Positions 23,246 through 35,100 of a stretch of 64,000 nucleotides of DNA are shown here, in pieces (within the stretch, counting starts at the first letter, position 1; the number at the start of each line of letters is the position of its first letter). The position numbers and the translations under genes were made by a program. Source of the DNA: Sternotherus odoratus (lineage: Eukaryota; Chordata; Testudines; Kinosternidae); NCBI GenBank assembly GCA_032164245.1, contig JAVMKO010000001.1, positions 171,510,934 through 171,574,933 of the forward strand, given 5' to 3'. The notes beneath the pieces are model-generated. The model was not told the DNA's origin. It did no database searches and saw only the letters and a list, made by a program, of their open reading frames with translations.

Positions 23246-24345
23246 TTTTCTCTTTCTCTCCTTCACTCACACCTGACATCATTATTTTCAATTTGGTTGA
23301 TTTTTCCTTTGGGGCAGGAGAATAGCAGCACTCTAGCAAACAAGAGGCAGACAAAGTGGCAACAACTTGTTTTTTTAATTAGCTGTTGTGCCATTTAATG
23401 TAATCTCTCCCTGACCCTCTACTCCATACAGTAGGTGTAAAATGGGAGTTTTCATTTTGGGACAAAATCTATCTTGGTTTATATTCTGTGCGGCCCTTAG
23501 ATTTTAATTATTTTGTTAAAATAATTAACATACAATATCTATCTTACCCTTCAGTACCTTCACCAAATCTCCCAGAAGTAAATGAAGCACCAGAAGAGAG
23601 GTTAGGAATTTTAAAAACTTTTTCATTATCCAATGGAGAAACATAGTTAGGATATAATTATAACTCTACAACCTTAGAGGTGCCCTCATTGCACTCTTGA
23701 GGCCACATTTGTTCTTCGTTTACACTGGTACAAACCCATTGACTAAAATCTTCTAGTCCCAAGATTTATTGATTTCAAGCTTTGGTTTGATTCTCCAGAG
23801 ACAATAATGTTCTTGATAAAGGCACAGTTTCTTTTTACTAAGCTTTTTATTACAGCTGTGGTTGATATTCTCTCATTTGAAAGTCCTCCCTGAACAGCAT
23901 TCATAATGTGATCATTTTCTGCGGAATGTCAATTATTGCTTCTATCTCTGAAATCCTTGGAGCATTAGACTCCATTGGAACCTCTTGGCAAGTTAGTGCA
24001 AAGAAAATAATTTCCAATCTTCCCATATCTGTATAGAGTTTTCTGTGGGGCATGAAGAAGAGCATGAAGCTGCCAATGACCCACCAGCTGCTTGATCCTA
24101 GCCTATGAAAAGGCTTCAGAGACAATGGACCAAATTCCGAAGTGAAACATAACATTTTGTAAGTTAAATCTTATCCCCTTATGCTAATTTATATCTCCTT
24201 AAAGTCAAACTCCTTCACATTTATGTAGACTTCCCTGGACTGACTTATTGCAAATCTGCCCATGTGTAAAAGAGTCTAGGCTGGTCTAACTTACTCAGTG
24301 AATATCCAGAAGAAGGGACAAGGAAACCTTTTAGTAGCCCCCACC
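23246..24345. other. Unassigned stretch
   Basis: AT-rich; no family or exon identified. Confidence 0.4.
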
Positions 24346-24560
24346 AAACCTATCTAGTGAATTGGGGACTCCTGCATTCGAATCCCATGTCTGACAATAA
24401 CTCCCTCTGGGTTGTTGGCCCGATCATTTCACCCCTCTGTTTCAGTGTATCCATTTGAAAAATGGGGCTAGAAATACTTATCTACATCACCGTGTTAATG
24501 AAACTATTAATTAGTTAATGTCTGTAGAACGCTCTAAAATGACCCAGTATTAGAAAGAGA
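24346..24560 (+). mobile_element. MIR-like SINE, degenerate
   Basis: 'gaattggggactcctgcatt', 'gatcatttcacccctctgtt' and 'ccatttgaaaaatggggcta' are in SINE order, with a worn tail ending near 'acccagtattagaaa'. Confidence 0.6.
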
Positions 24561-25487
24561 TAGATGGGTGGAAGACTTCAGCTAGCCTGTGGAATACAGA
24601 TGGAACCCAAGATGACAGAGATAAGGGTGATGGAAGCAAAAGAGACTGAGAACAGAGGAAGGCACATGAGGGGAAGGACACAGCATGTTGTGGGAGAGTG
24701 ACAGCAAAGAATGGGCATGAATAAGAAAGAGAGAGAGATTGAAGGAGACTGCTTTTCAAAGAAAGGAGAGGCAGAAGAGAAAATAAAATTGGCTAAAACA
24801 ACACACAGCAGTGAGATGATAAAGGAAATGGTTTGGAGGGGGATAGAATGAGTTAGAGAATGGAAAAGAGGAAAGGGCAAAGAAACAGAAGGAAGGAATA
24901 AGCAAGAAAAGACACAACATTTAGGTTAGGGGATCAAATGTAATTTCTTTGTCTTCCTTTATTTAATTGTGCTTCCCTAGCAGATATGCTATCTCTGTGT
25001 GGCTAGGACAAAGGTGTAGGATTTGGGGTACTTACATTTATAATGCTGGATACATTGGGCCTGGTTCTCATTTACACTAATGGCCCTTTCCTCCTCTCTG
25101 ACAGCATGTTGGGACATTGAAAGAGGACATAAATTGTAGTTGCAATCACCATAAGGCCCCTTTTCATCGCCAAAATGAATAGGAACCTTCCTCTATATAA
25201 GCATCAAGGCCTTCTGGGTTTTACAGTTAAATAATTGGAAGGAAAAAACCAGAAAATAACTGTTGCAAATAGGAATTAGGTAGTATCACTTTACATAGTT
25301 GTGAGCCCTGTAGCAGCCCTCAATGTCTTCTGTGTTTTAGAAGCCACCAGAACGTTAGTGGAGCAGTAGTGAATGTATGTAGGCCTTGCATGTTGTTATT
25401 TGGACCCCAGTGTGCCCATGTGGTTCCTTCATATTACGTTTGCTGTGTAAAGAGCAAAAGACACAACAGACTTAAAAGTCACCAGAA
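24561..25487. other. Unassigned stretch, purine-rich at left
   Basis: 24590-24900 is GA-rich (gives long minus-strand frames without meaning). The remainder is unremarkable. Confidence 0.4.
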
Positions 25488-25735
25488 TACAGTGAAACCT
25501 CCATTTAACGGACTTCGGATGCAACGGACAAAATTTTTCAGAAAGTCTGATACATCCAAAATCCGTTTATGGAGGACTGGCTGTGGGCTCCCTGCGGCCG
25601 CCGGGGTTGTAGCTGCGGGCGGGCTGCCGCCCGGCTCCCAGCAGCAGGCGGTTGTGCTGGCTGGCGGGTCCCGGGAGCCGGGACCCGTGCGGGTTGACTG
25701 CCCGCTCCCTGCGGCTGCCTGTGGCTGCCCCACTC

Positions 25736-26125
25736 TGTATTCCCCCAGCTCCCCCCCTTGTTCTGAGCCCCAACCCTTCCCTCCCCCCCAGTCCCTCCTT
25801 GTTCCGAGCCCCCCCTTCCCGGCCCCCAGTCCCCCCCCTTGTTCTGATCCCCCCCCCCTTCCAGGCAGCGGGCAGGCTGGCTGCCGGCTCCCCGCTGCCT
25901 CCCGGATCTCCCCCACTCCCAGCTCTCCGGTCTCCCCCCCACACACACACTCTGTACTCCCCCAGCTCCCCCCCCCTTGTTCTGAGCCCCAACCCTTCCC
26001 TCCCCCCCTCGGCTTGTTCCGAGCCCCCCCTTCCCGCCCCCCTTCCCGCCCCCCAGCACCCCCCACCTTGTTCCGATCCTCCCCCCTTCCAGGCAGGGGG
26101 CAGGCTGGCTGCCGGCTCCCCGCTG
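25736..26125 (+). repeat. Internal C-rich direct duplication in the Tigger-like element
   Basis: A block starting 'tgtattcccccagctccccc' and ending 'ggctggctgccggctcccc' (25736-25893) is repeated from about 25951 ('tgtactcccccagctccccc') to about 26125. Copies differ by small C-run changes. Confidence 0.8.
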
Positions 26126-26129
26126 CCAG

Positions 26130-26345
26130 CCCGCCCGGGTCCCGGCTGCTGGCTACCGCCCGGGTCCCAGCAGCCGGGGACCCGGGCGGGCTGGCTGACG
26201 GTTCCCACCTGGGTTCCAGCAGCCGGGACCCGGGCGGGCGGGCTGACAGCTCCCGCCCGGGTCCCAGCAGCCTGGGACGCGGGCGGGCGGGCGGGCTGAC
26301 AGCTCCCGCCCGGGTCCCAGCAGCCGGGACCCGGGCGGGCGGGTT
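26130..26345 (+). repeat. Tandem GC-rich hairpin repeats
   Basis: Units of roughly 50-65 bp each carry 'gcccgggtcccagcagcc' followed by 'gggacccgggcggg'. The last unit has a perfect 14-bp stem, CCCGCCCGGGTCCC at 26305-26318 pairing with 26326-26339, around a 7-base loop. About four units are seen, the earlier ones imperfect. Confidence 0.85.
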
Positions 26346-26446
26346 GATGGTAAGACCTCGATATAACGGACTAATTCGGGTGAGGGGGTGTCCGTTAAAG
26401 CCGAAAGTCCGTTATTTAATAATTTTTTAAAATTTTTTTTACTGTA

Positions 26447-29400
26447 TGCTCAAATCTCAGGTGAAGGGCAGTTTAGCAGCCCCTAAGCTGGTGGTTTAGA
26501 TAGAGAATGGTTTCCTCATTTGCTTTGTAAAACTGATGTGTGAAAATATAACTCTGGCTGCAGAACCACTACAGAGATGTGGCTGAAAAGAATAAAAGAA
26601 TCAAGGGAAATTGAACAACTTACTGTCTATATTAGAATAATAACTGATCCATCTGAGGGAAAATGAAGCATGTGGGATGAACTAGTTAAAAGTAAATGAC
26701 TGATATAATTTTATGATGACAGTAAGTATACTTACTGTAACTAAAACCGTACAGTGCCTTGACTTGTGCTATTCCCTCATTATGTGTATCTGACAACCTC
26801 TCTTTTACTGCTTATGAAATAAAATAATATGTTCATTTTTAATAAAAAAGACAGAAGTAGGAATCTAAAGTGATACTCCAAAATCCATGTTTAGGCACCT
26901 AAGTAAATAAAGTGAGCACCCAGCAGCTCTCAGTGACTTTACTGTGAGCTGGTGGGTGCTCAGCAGTTTTGAAAATCAGGCCAGTTATTTAGGTGCCTCC
27001 TTATGGAGTTAGGAGCCTAGCTTCAGGTCTCAGTAACTAAAAGGAGATGATGCCCTTAATACACAGCAATCCCCAAACAACTGAGCAGTATGGATGAATC
27101 TGCCTGTCAAGAGGATTTTGAACTTCATGTTGAACTTCGAACTGAATGAGGACCCCGTCGACTAACAGCGTGTTATTTAAACACTTTGCTATAAGAATTT
27201 TGCGTTCTTCTCAGTTTGCAAGTACAAAGAGTATATATATTTTCATGCATTGGTTTGCACAATATAACTTAAACATGTACATATTGCACCCTTGCTTTTA
27301 AATTCCCAACCCCGTTTTTTACACTGACACCCTCTGTAGAACTACAGTCCTTTCTAAAAGCAGTAAAAGTCCTCCTGCCCTGCACAAATTCAGTGTTATT
27401 CCACAAAATCTACCCTACAGATCAGGAAACCCGCTATGGACAGACATTTCTCATTCTAGTTGTTACACCTCAACCATCTTGTTTTAATTTTTCCTCATAC
27501 GCGGCATCCAGGGCCCCAGCCATGACTACCAGACTACCTTGCCTTAACCGTTGATCCTCACGGGCATTTTCAAGCTTCCTCTTTTTAACATTCAATTCCA
27601 GGTCCCCTATGGACACATGGTTACAAATGGTTGTGTCAATGCAAGTCCACTATCTCCTCTGATTGGGGCAGCAGTTTCCCTTCTGTTCTCTATGTCAGGG
27701 AGCCTTTTTGCTGAGCCTTTTTTCTCCCTTTTTCAAAGTTTTGATGCTGGGGTTTGGCTTCCCTGTTCTGATTTATCTTGGGGGGTTGCTTTTGTGCTTG
27801 GAAATGAGGGCCTGGGGGTTTCCTTAGCATCAACGGTTCTCAGTAGCTCCAGTGGGACATCACAGAAGCTTCCATCTTTGTCCTTCTGTTTTTAAAATTA
27901 TGGATTTGGTTTCTTGACCCCTCTAAATTTATCCTTCCTGCCCTTCCTCATATTTTTCTGCTTCTTGGGTGACTTGTCTCCACCTCCTCTTCTTCACCTG
28001 GGAAAACCTTTTGTTAAGGAATGATCACAGAAGAAGTTCTGTGCAGTTGAGTGATAAACATGTACAGGAGCCTTTCCCGAAAAGAGAGCACTGCAATAAT
28101 AGACGGAATATCTGACAGATGAGGGACAAGAGTTACACATGTTTATCCTGTTTTTTGCATCAGGCTCCATCTTGGGAGAGCACCTTATTGCACTAAGATG
28201 ATCAAAACAACTTTAGAATGTTTGTCACCAAACTTTCTCTCTGCCTCCATCAGAGCGGTTGTTGGTATGTATGGTGGTCCCAACTCGTTAAATCCCTATC
28301 TCCAATTCAGTGTGTGCAGTGGTGCACTGCCCTGCATTCCAAGGCATCATTGGCCTTGTACCACTGACTATCTGCCTGCTCTATTTTGTGTCTAGGTCGG
28401 TACCCTTACTTACAGGCTTGCCTGTGGTAAGCTTACAGCCAATCTTTCTGCCAATCTGTCCAAATATTTTTTCATCCTGCCAGAGATTTACGGATGCTCT
28501 GTCCATTTAATAATTCACTGAAGCAGAATCCTTGGCAGTAACATTAGTAACAGCCGCTTTGCTTAACTTCCTTCTGACTTAGGCAGTAAAATGAAGCCCA
28601 GGGAGTGACAGAGGTGGATCTAAAAGATGTCTTGCTTAGAAATGAAGGTGAGATTCAACAGATGCTCACATTACAATCAGCATGGACATCAACTGCAATA
28701 TAAGGCAGATATTATTGCAAAGGGCATTAAAATCAAAGTCAAATTCTGCTTGTACAGTAAACTGAGCTTAGAACTAGTGATGGACATGGGTTCAGGTAAA
28801 CCTGGCCTGATTTTCAGTCCACCCTGATGGAACTGCCAAAGGCTTTGAAATTCATTCTTTAGTATTTACAATTAGCGATGACCCAGACACAGATCTGCAA
28901 ACCCTGGAACTCTGGAGGCTGGGAGTGCAGATTCAGAATACAAACCTAGCACCAACTTTAACTTGTATGGCCGGCCCCTATGTCTGTAGGGCAAGATTGA
29001 GTCTTTTGATGTGCTGTCCCAGAAGGAGGTGCAGGGATGAACTGTACTTCAGAGCCACATGTCCAGCCTTGGCTCCCTTTTAGTTCTGAGGGAGTAATTT
29101 ATGACATTCGGCCTCTGTGCCCTGAACTGGAGATATGATCTGAACAGTCGTTACACAGTTGCTCAGTGGGGTTGGGTGGGAGGGTCTTGTTCCCTGTGTG
29201 GTTGTGTGGAACCAGGGCACTTGGCCAACACCTCAGCTCCAAAACACTCCAAATTTTGCAGGAGGGAATTAAAAATGTGGATGTTTGTCACATGGGCTCA
29301 TCTCTGCTAAAAACCTTTATAAACAAAATCCCAGGATCCCAAGCATGGTCTTGCAATATCAGAGCCAGTTCTGCATTGGCACTACACTCTAACAAACGAC

Positions 29401-29934
29401 GCAATTATCCTCACATCAGGCACCCATCTCAAATATTCTTATTTTATCGGGCAGTACATTTCCACAGGACTTATTTCCTCTCTCCTACTATTTATGTACC
29501 TAATTTCATACCAAAAAAATTCTGAACGGGGGGGGGGGGAGAGGAGGTCTGGATGTCAGTTCAAAATGCTGTAATTAAATAATTCAGAATGACGTGAGGA
29601 GGGATGGCTTGTTCTTGTTTCCACATTGCTTAGAGACTATGCAGAGCAGGAATGGCTCACTTTTGATATACAAGTGTGTGTCTTTGTCTTTTTCTTGTTT
29701 TACTCTTGATCTGATGTTGTGAAGAACACAGTAACATAGTGCCAGGCACAGAAATGTATCAGGGTAATTGGCCAGGGGGCTTAAGTCTGACACAGATGGC
29801 AGTTGCAAACATAGTACACCTAAACTTCTCATCTCAACCTTCTCTACTTGTTTTCCTTTTCAGCCATCGTTGCCACTGAAATATCAAGGGAAGGATAACA
29901 ACTTTTATGTGTGTAGTAATATAAAATCCCTCCT
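26447..29934. other. Unassigned stretch with one palindromic repeat
   Basis: At 26893-26999 'aggcacctaagtaaataa' is mirrored by 'ttatttaggtgcct', with nested 'gagcacccagcagctc' and 'gagctggtgggtgctc': an imperfect palindrome of a type common in sauropsids. A G-run lies at 29527-29537. Frames at 27551, 28198, 29101 and others have no recognisable domain. Confidence 0.45.
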
Positions 29935-30720
29935 GGCCAGAGGTACAGAATCACTTACCTGTAAGGGTTAATCAGTTCAATTAACCTAGTTGGTACCTGA
30001 CCAGAAGGACCAATGGGGAGAGAAGATACTTTCAAATCTTGGGGAAGGAGGGGGAGAGAGAGAGGTTTTGTTTGTGCTCTTTTTGTGCGTGCCCTCTCAG
30101 ACAGAGAGAGAGACTAGGCAGGAAAAAACATTTCAAACAAGATCCTGAAATGATACATCTAAAGTTACAGAAATTGTAAGTAATAGCAAGGAAATGCGTT
30201 AGATTATCTTTTGTTTTAGCTTGTGAATTTTCCCTATGCTAAGAGGGAGTTTTATTCCTCTTTTTGTAACTTTGAAGCTAAAGCTAGAGGGGAATCCTCT
30301 GTGTTTTTAATCTTTTTATTTGCCCTGTAAAATTACCTTCCATCCTGATTTTACAGGTGTGATTCTTTTACTTTTTATTTTAAATAAAATTCTTCTTTTA
30401 AGAACCTGATCGATTTACAATGTCCTAAAGACCCAGGGGGTTGATCTGTACTCACTTTGTAACCAATTGGTTAGTATATTATCCTCAAGCCTCCCCAGGA
30501 AAGGGGGTGAAGATGTTGGGGGGGGGGGATATTTTAGGGGAGATAGGGTTCCAAGTGACCTCTCCCTGAATGTTTGTTTAAATCACTTGGTGGCGGCAGC
30601 AATACCGTCCAAGGACAAGGCAAGGAATTTGCTGGTGGAATATAAACTTAGGAGATCTTTCATACTGGTTCCCACAGCTGTACACCAGCGTTCAGAGTGG
30701 GGAGGGAACCCTGACAGCCA
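29935..30720. repeat. LTR-like interspersed repeat, class uncertain
   Basis: Landmarks are 'gtaagggttaatcagttcaa', 'ggtacctgaccagaaggacc', 'ccatcctgattttacaggtg', 'ttcttcttttaagaacctga', 'cttggtggcggcagcaatac' and 'ttcagagtggggagggaacc'. I recognise this succession as a repeat abundant in turtle DNA, but I am unsure of the class; a solo LTR is the likeliest reading (the minus strand starts TGTCAGGG). An AATAAA is at 30384. No target duplication was found. Confidence 0.5.
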
Positions 30721-31385
30721 CTGAAATAAAATTGACTGAAAATTTTACAGCTAAAGACTTCCAGATGCCTGAGCGTTCAGCCACTTTTGTAAAGGCTGTG
30801 GAGGAGCGGGATGAAGGAAGGAGTATGTCCTTAATCTACAGAAAGACCCAGGCCACTGAATAAATGTAATTGACTTTTCGGTTACTTAGATCCTTGTTGG
30901 GCACATTAATCTGTTGAATGAATGAACTCTGGCACTTTACTGAGCTTGGAAACACCAGATCTAAAAGTGCACCACACTGCAGATTTAGCCCAGTCCTCGT
31001 GACAACGCAAAGGGTGACTGAAACCTGCCTGGATTATTAAAACTGAAAAACCTCTAGTTGAAAGAATATTTGGTTTAGTCTCCATTCAGGGTATTTATGT
31101 TGGCCTCAATTTATAAGTTTGTGCTGAGGCAGGTAGGATGGAGTTAGTGGACTCAGTATCCTAACATGCATTTGAAACTTGTTTTTAATCTTCTTGATGC
31201 ATGACAGGGTAAAATATCAGGATGTGACAGAGCAGGCAGTTCTGTAATGGGTAAACTGGCTTGTAAGAGCATAGTCCTGGGTTATACAGTGAGTCGAAAG
31301 GAAGCACTGCTATTAGCAAAAAGGGATTCATGCTATTAATGAAAATAATATGCATCATATTGCTTTACAGAATACAGGACTTGTG
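30721..31385. other. Unassigned stretch
   Basis: AT-rich with no identified family or exon. Confidence 0.4.
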
Positions 31386-31387
31386 TG

Positions 31388-32156
31388 TGATGGGGTGTAT
31401 TTGCCCCATACTGGACAAGGAGGAGTTAACCCCATATTTTGGGCAGAGGAAGCCACATCCCCTCATCCCTGCTGGGCATACTCCAGCTGTAGCACCAGTA
31501 TAAAAGGGAGCCCCTAGCTCAGTCAGGGCTGACCACTGAGGAAAGAGGAAGTCCATTGCAGGCTCCTGCCTGGGAGCTACTAGAGATTGTTGAAGCCAAG
31601 CTCGCTGAGACCCAATCAGATACCTGGCTACCTGTGGACACCCAAGAGACATAGGAACCATCGGGAGCTCCACAGGCTGAAAAACCCTAGGAGCCAGGAG
31701 ACCCGTCGACCACATCACGGGAAGACAGGGTGGGAAATAGCCCAGGGGAACTAGCCATTGATCCAATTGTAGGATGGGGAACTAAGTCAGCATGTTTCAG
31801 TCACATTCCCACTGGCCCAGAATATACTCACTGCTGACAGGGCCCTGGGCTGGGACCTGGTGGGGTAGGGAGGGCCCATGTCCCCCTACTTTGGCCACCA
31901 CCACCACCACCCTTTGACTGGGTGGTAGCCCATACCCCCGGCCATTAGGCTATGCAGCCTGGCTAAGGAGGGCAGCCATACTGACTCTGGCCACTAGGCC
32001 ACATAGCCCTGCAAGGGAGGACAATTCTATTGACTCTGGCGACTGGGCCAGACTGCCCTGAAGCTGAGGGTGGTCTGGTGAACTCAGCCGTGGGAATATA
32101 ATGCCCTTTTCCCTGCCCCAAAGTGAAATGGGGTATACTTGCCCTGCAACATTGTG
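31388..32156 (+). repeat. Family-unknown element with TATA module and 49-bp repeats
   Basis: It starts 'tgtgatggggtgtatttgcc' and closes with a similar direct repeat, 'aaatggggtatacttgccct' (about 32128-32147). TATAAAAG lies at 31499-31506 and, 16 bp on, TAGCTCAGTCAGGG. The right part (31931-32080) has about three copies of a 49-bp unit with 'tgactctggccactaggcca'. It could be an LTR-like repeat or the edge of a tandem array. Frames within it have no domain. Confidence 0.5.
31499..31528 (+). promoter_or_regulatory. TATA-like promoter module
   Basis: TATAAAAG at 31499-31506 followed by 'tagctcagtcaggg' at 31515-31528. The same pair occurs at 38907-38938 in an otherwise different element, so the module is shared and may be the real promoter of both; activity is inferred only. 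Confidence 0.4.
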
Positions 32157-35100
32157 CAATAACAATAGAAGAAAGACTGGAAAAGAATATCTCTGCTTCT
32201 CTTCCTCTTATTTCCCGCTCTCTTTAAAGAATAGGGTACAAATGTTCATGCAGTACCGCGCATGGTCAGCATTTATTATTGTTTTGATATCCACGTTTTG
32301 CAAAGTAGGGCTCGTGAGTGGAGGTGATTTGAAAATAATGACTCTGACATTATGTGACCTTTTGATATGTTGGCAGTCACTCTGGACTACATGCTAGTTG
32401 ATTAACAAAATAAATCTATTGGTGTGGGAGGATGTTGATGGAGGAGATTTAAATGTAATAAAATCAGAGTTATAGTGAGATAAAGTGACAGTCCTTGTTG
32501 TGAATCTCGCTGTCGGGGACATAAGATGATTTATACGCATGATAATGCATTTGCTTTTAAATGCCAACACTAGACTGATAATTATAAAATTCTTCTTATT
32601 GTGCCTGGCAGGGAGTCAAGGCTGAATCTTGCCAGTCTGTAAGCATGTGAACTGGAATAGTGTGCTGCAAAATACAAAGTTTTGATCAGGGTGGCTCATC
32701 TAGCCTGTAAATGTATTTAAAATCTTACAGAAGAGACTCTTTAGCCTTTTCTCTTCATAAGCCGGATAAAGCTAGATGACAGTTTTATAGCACTTGGCAT
32801 TTCTGCAGCAATGCTTTTAGGAGATTTTTTTTACAGTCAGTCAGTTTAGAAATAAACACCATCCAGCCTGCATTTTTCAAGATTGCATGTCCAGGATTGC
32901 TGTAGATGGTTTAACAGCTTGTATCCAGCCCTTATCCTTGCACCCTTGACATTTTTAGATGATGGCAAATGTTTGAAATTACTTTCACTTTATTTTTAAA
33001 ATACGCTAAAACACAGTGAAAAGTACCATAAATCTGAGGCCACATGCGGATATTTAGTATCAGCAGTAGGCTGTACTGTGTGCTGGACTGCTAACTTTGG
33101 GGAAGGTATAGATCGGGTACCGGGAGTAGAGAAAACCTTTTGGTGATGCTTTAAATAAAACATCTTAACTGAGGGTGAACTTATTCTGAATGTAATAAGA
33201 TATATTCAGATTTTTAAGCACCGCTTCCTAAATGGCACCAGCAAAATAAAAGCATAGACAGGAAATTGCACATGCAATATGTATGCATAGACAGGAAATT
33301 GCACGTGCAATTGCAATATGCAATATGTGATTACAAGGGCATATTTACAGTGAATGCTAGTACAATCTTTACATTTGCTGTAGTTTGCTGCACTATCTAT
33401 AATTGTGTTAATTAAATCAATGAGGGGGTGATTTTCAAAAGCTCTTAACTGGTTTAGGAACACAGGTCCCATTGACTTTCAAATCCCACGTCAGGCCATT
33501 TAGGTCAGAAACACCCCTGAAAGGACAGTATGATTCAAAATATTCTGAGAGGGATGTTTCACCTTCTTCTGCCAATGGTCCTTTTGGGTAAGAACATGAA
33601 TGGTGTTGACCTGGGGATGATTCCTCAGTTAGCCTTCTGGTGTTTGGAATGTGGTCCATTTTCAAATGTGCTCAGATGAGGATGAACTCATGTGACTTGT
33701 TTTTGCTGACTGACTCCAACTATGCATGGGAGGAGAGGGGGGGAGCTCTCTAAGGAAGAAGATATCTGGAAAAGTCTGGCCCAAGTGTGGGCAGGTGTTT
33801 GGGGAAGAGGGATGATTTTGGAGAAGAGGGGATTCTCTGATACTTGCAGGCCAAGGACATCCTGGCATCTTCAGGGGGAGGTTAGTAACCTGGAGATGTG
33901 TGTTCTTACAATTCCTCTTTACAGTAAGACATGGTATTTGGATACAGAATTATGTCAGACCTAGGGACTGGACAATGAGTCACAACCTCTACTCCCTGTC
34001 CAGGGAGTGCTGATTGGAGGAGACTGTTGGGTACCTGAATGAGAACTGTATGGTCTGAGTCTGGCAAAGACAACAAGGCCCTCTCTGGAGCATGTGGGAA
34101 GAGAGTACCCCAACCACTATGGCTGCCTGAGCACTGTCATATTGTGGGAACCTTCCTTTTCCTTGGACTTCCCTGAAGAAGCGTGTTGAAGTCTTACCTT
34201 GGTGAGTACGCTGGATGCTTATTGCAAACTCCAAGGTCTTTTTATCCCCCTGAACATTCTAAACCACTGGCTGCGAAAACAGCCTGCTCCTTGGCCAGGC
34301 TGGGTCCCCGTGCAAAGAAATGGGTGAGGTTTGGCTGTGCAAAGATGGGCTGGATGTGGTCCACCTGCATTAGAAATATCCGGTCCCTGCGTAGTATGGG
34401 GTCTGCTTCCATGTAGAGAGTGTGGAGGGGAGAGCTGAGGAAGCAATGCTACACAGATACTCCCAGCAGACTGGAGGCTATTTCAGCTCTTGGGTTGATG
34501 TGCATCGCCTCCAGACAGAAGCGTCACAAATATTTTTTTTCCAGTATTTTGGTTCCAAATGTTCAGTTTTCTCGTGGTAAATTGAAAAATTTCAAGGAAA
34601 GCAGACACTTTCCACAAAAATGTTTCTTGGGTCAAAAAAAGAAAATTTTCCATCAAAAACCTTTCTGTGGACAAAGTTTTGACCACAACCATTTCACACC
34701 CTGAGAGGATAGAATTCCTTCCTGCTCCCTGCCATGGCCTGTCTCCCCTGAGTCAGGGCTCCACCCAGCTACTGAATCAGGATACTGTTATCTGGATTTG
34801 TACTTGCATGAAATGACAAGCATAAATATTGCACCATTTGAACACATGCCAAAGTTGACACCTCAGCTTGGATTGGTTCATAGCAAAGACGAGAGAACCC
34901 CTGCAGATAGTCACAAAAAGCAATGAAAACCCTAAATCCTCCCTCACCAGTGCCCCAAATGAACAGGTGCATGAACCTGACTCAGGTAAGGTGAGTTGAA
35001 AGTACTGTAAAAATGACAGTGAACTGTTGAGTTGGCAAGTGAAAGTGCAGTCAACTAGTTATGCCTAGTTGAAACTGTCCAAGCTGGAGAACTCCGACCT

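Larger units (their letters stand above)
25490..26444 (+). mobile_element. Tigger/pogo-like element with GC-rich interior (955 bp)
   Basis: The left end is CAGTGAAACCTCC and a subterminal 'atttaacggacttcgg'; the right end is the inverse, 'ccgaaagtccgttatttaat' then TTTTTTACTG. TA dinucleotides flank it (25488-25489; 26445-26446). A second 'acctcgatataacggactaa' copy lies inside the right arm. The interior is about 800 bp of C-rich duplicated DNA. The 353-codon frame across it, and several minus-strand frames, are composition effects: the text is proline/glycine-rich and all strands are open. No transposase remains. Confidence 0.82.

Noticed and set aside
25369..26430. 353-codon frame, longest in the window
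   Set aside because: Runs through the C-rich interior and both ends of a Tigger-like element; no domain, repeated proline-rich text, minus strand also open.
34520..34700. Possible coding frame of 94 codons with phenylalanine/lysine-rich text
   Set aside because: Low-complexity 'aaattttcc' repeat explains it.
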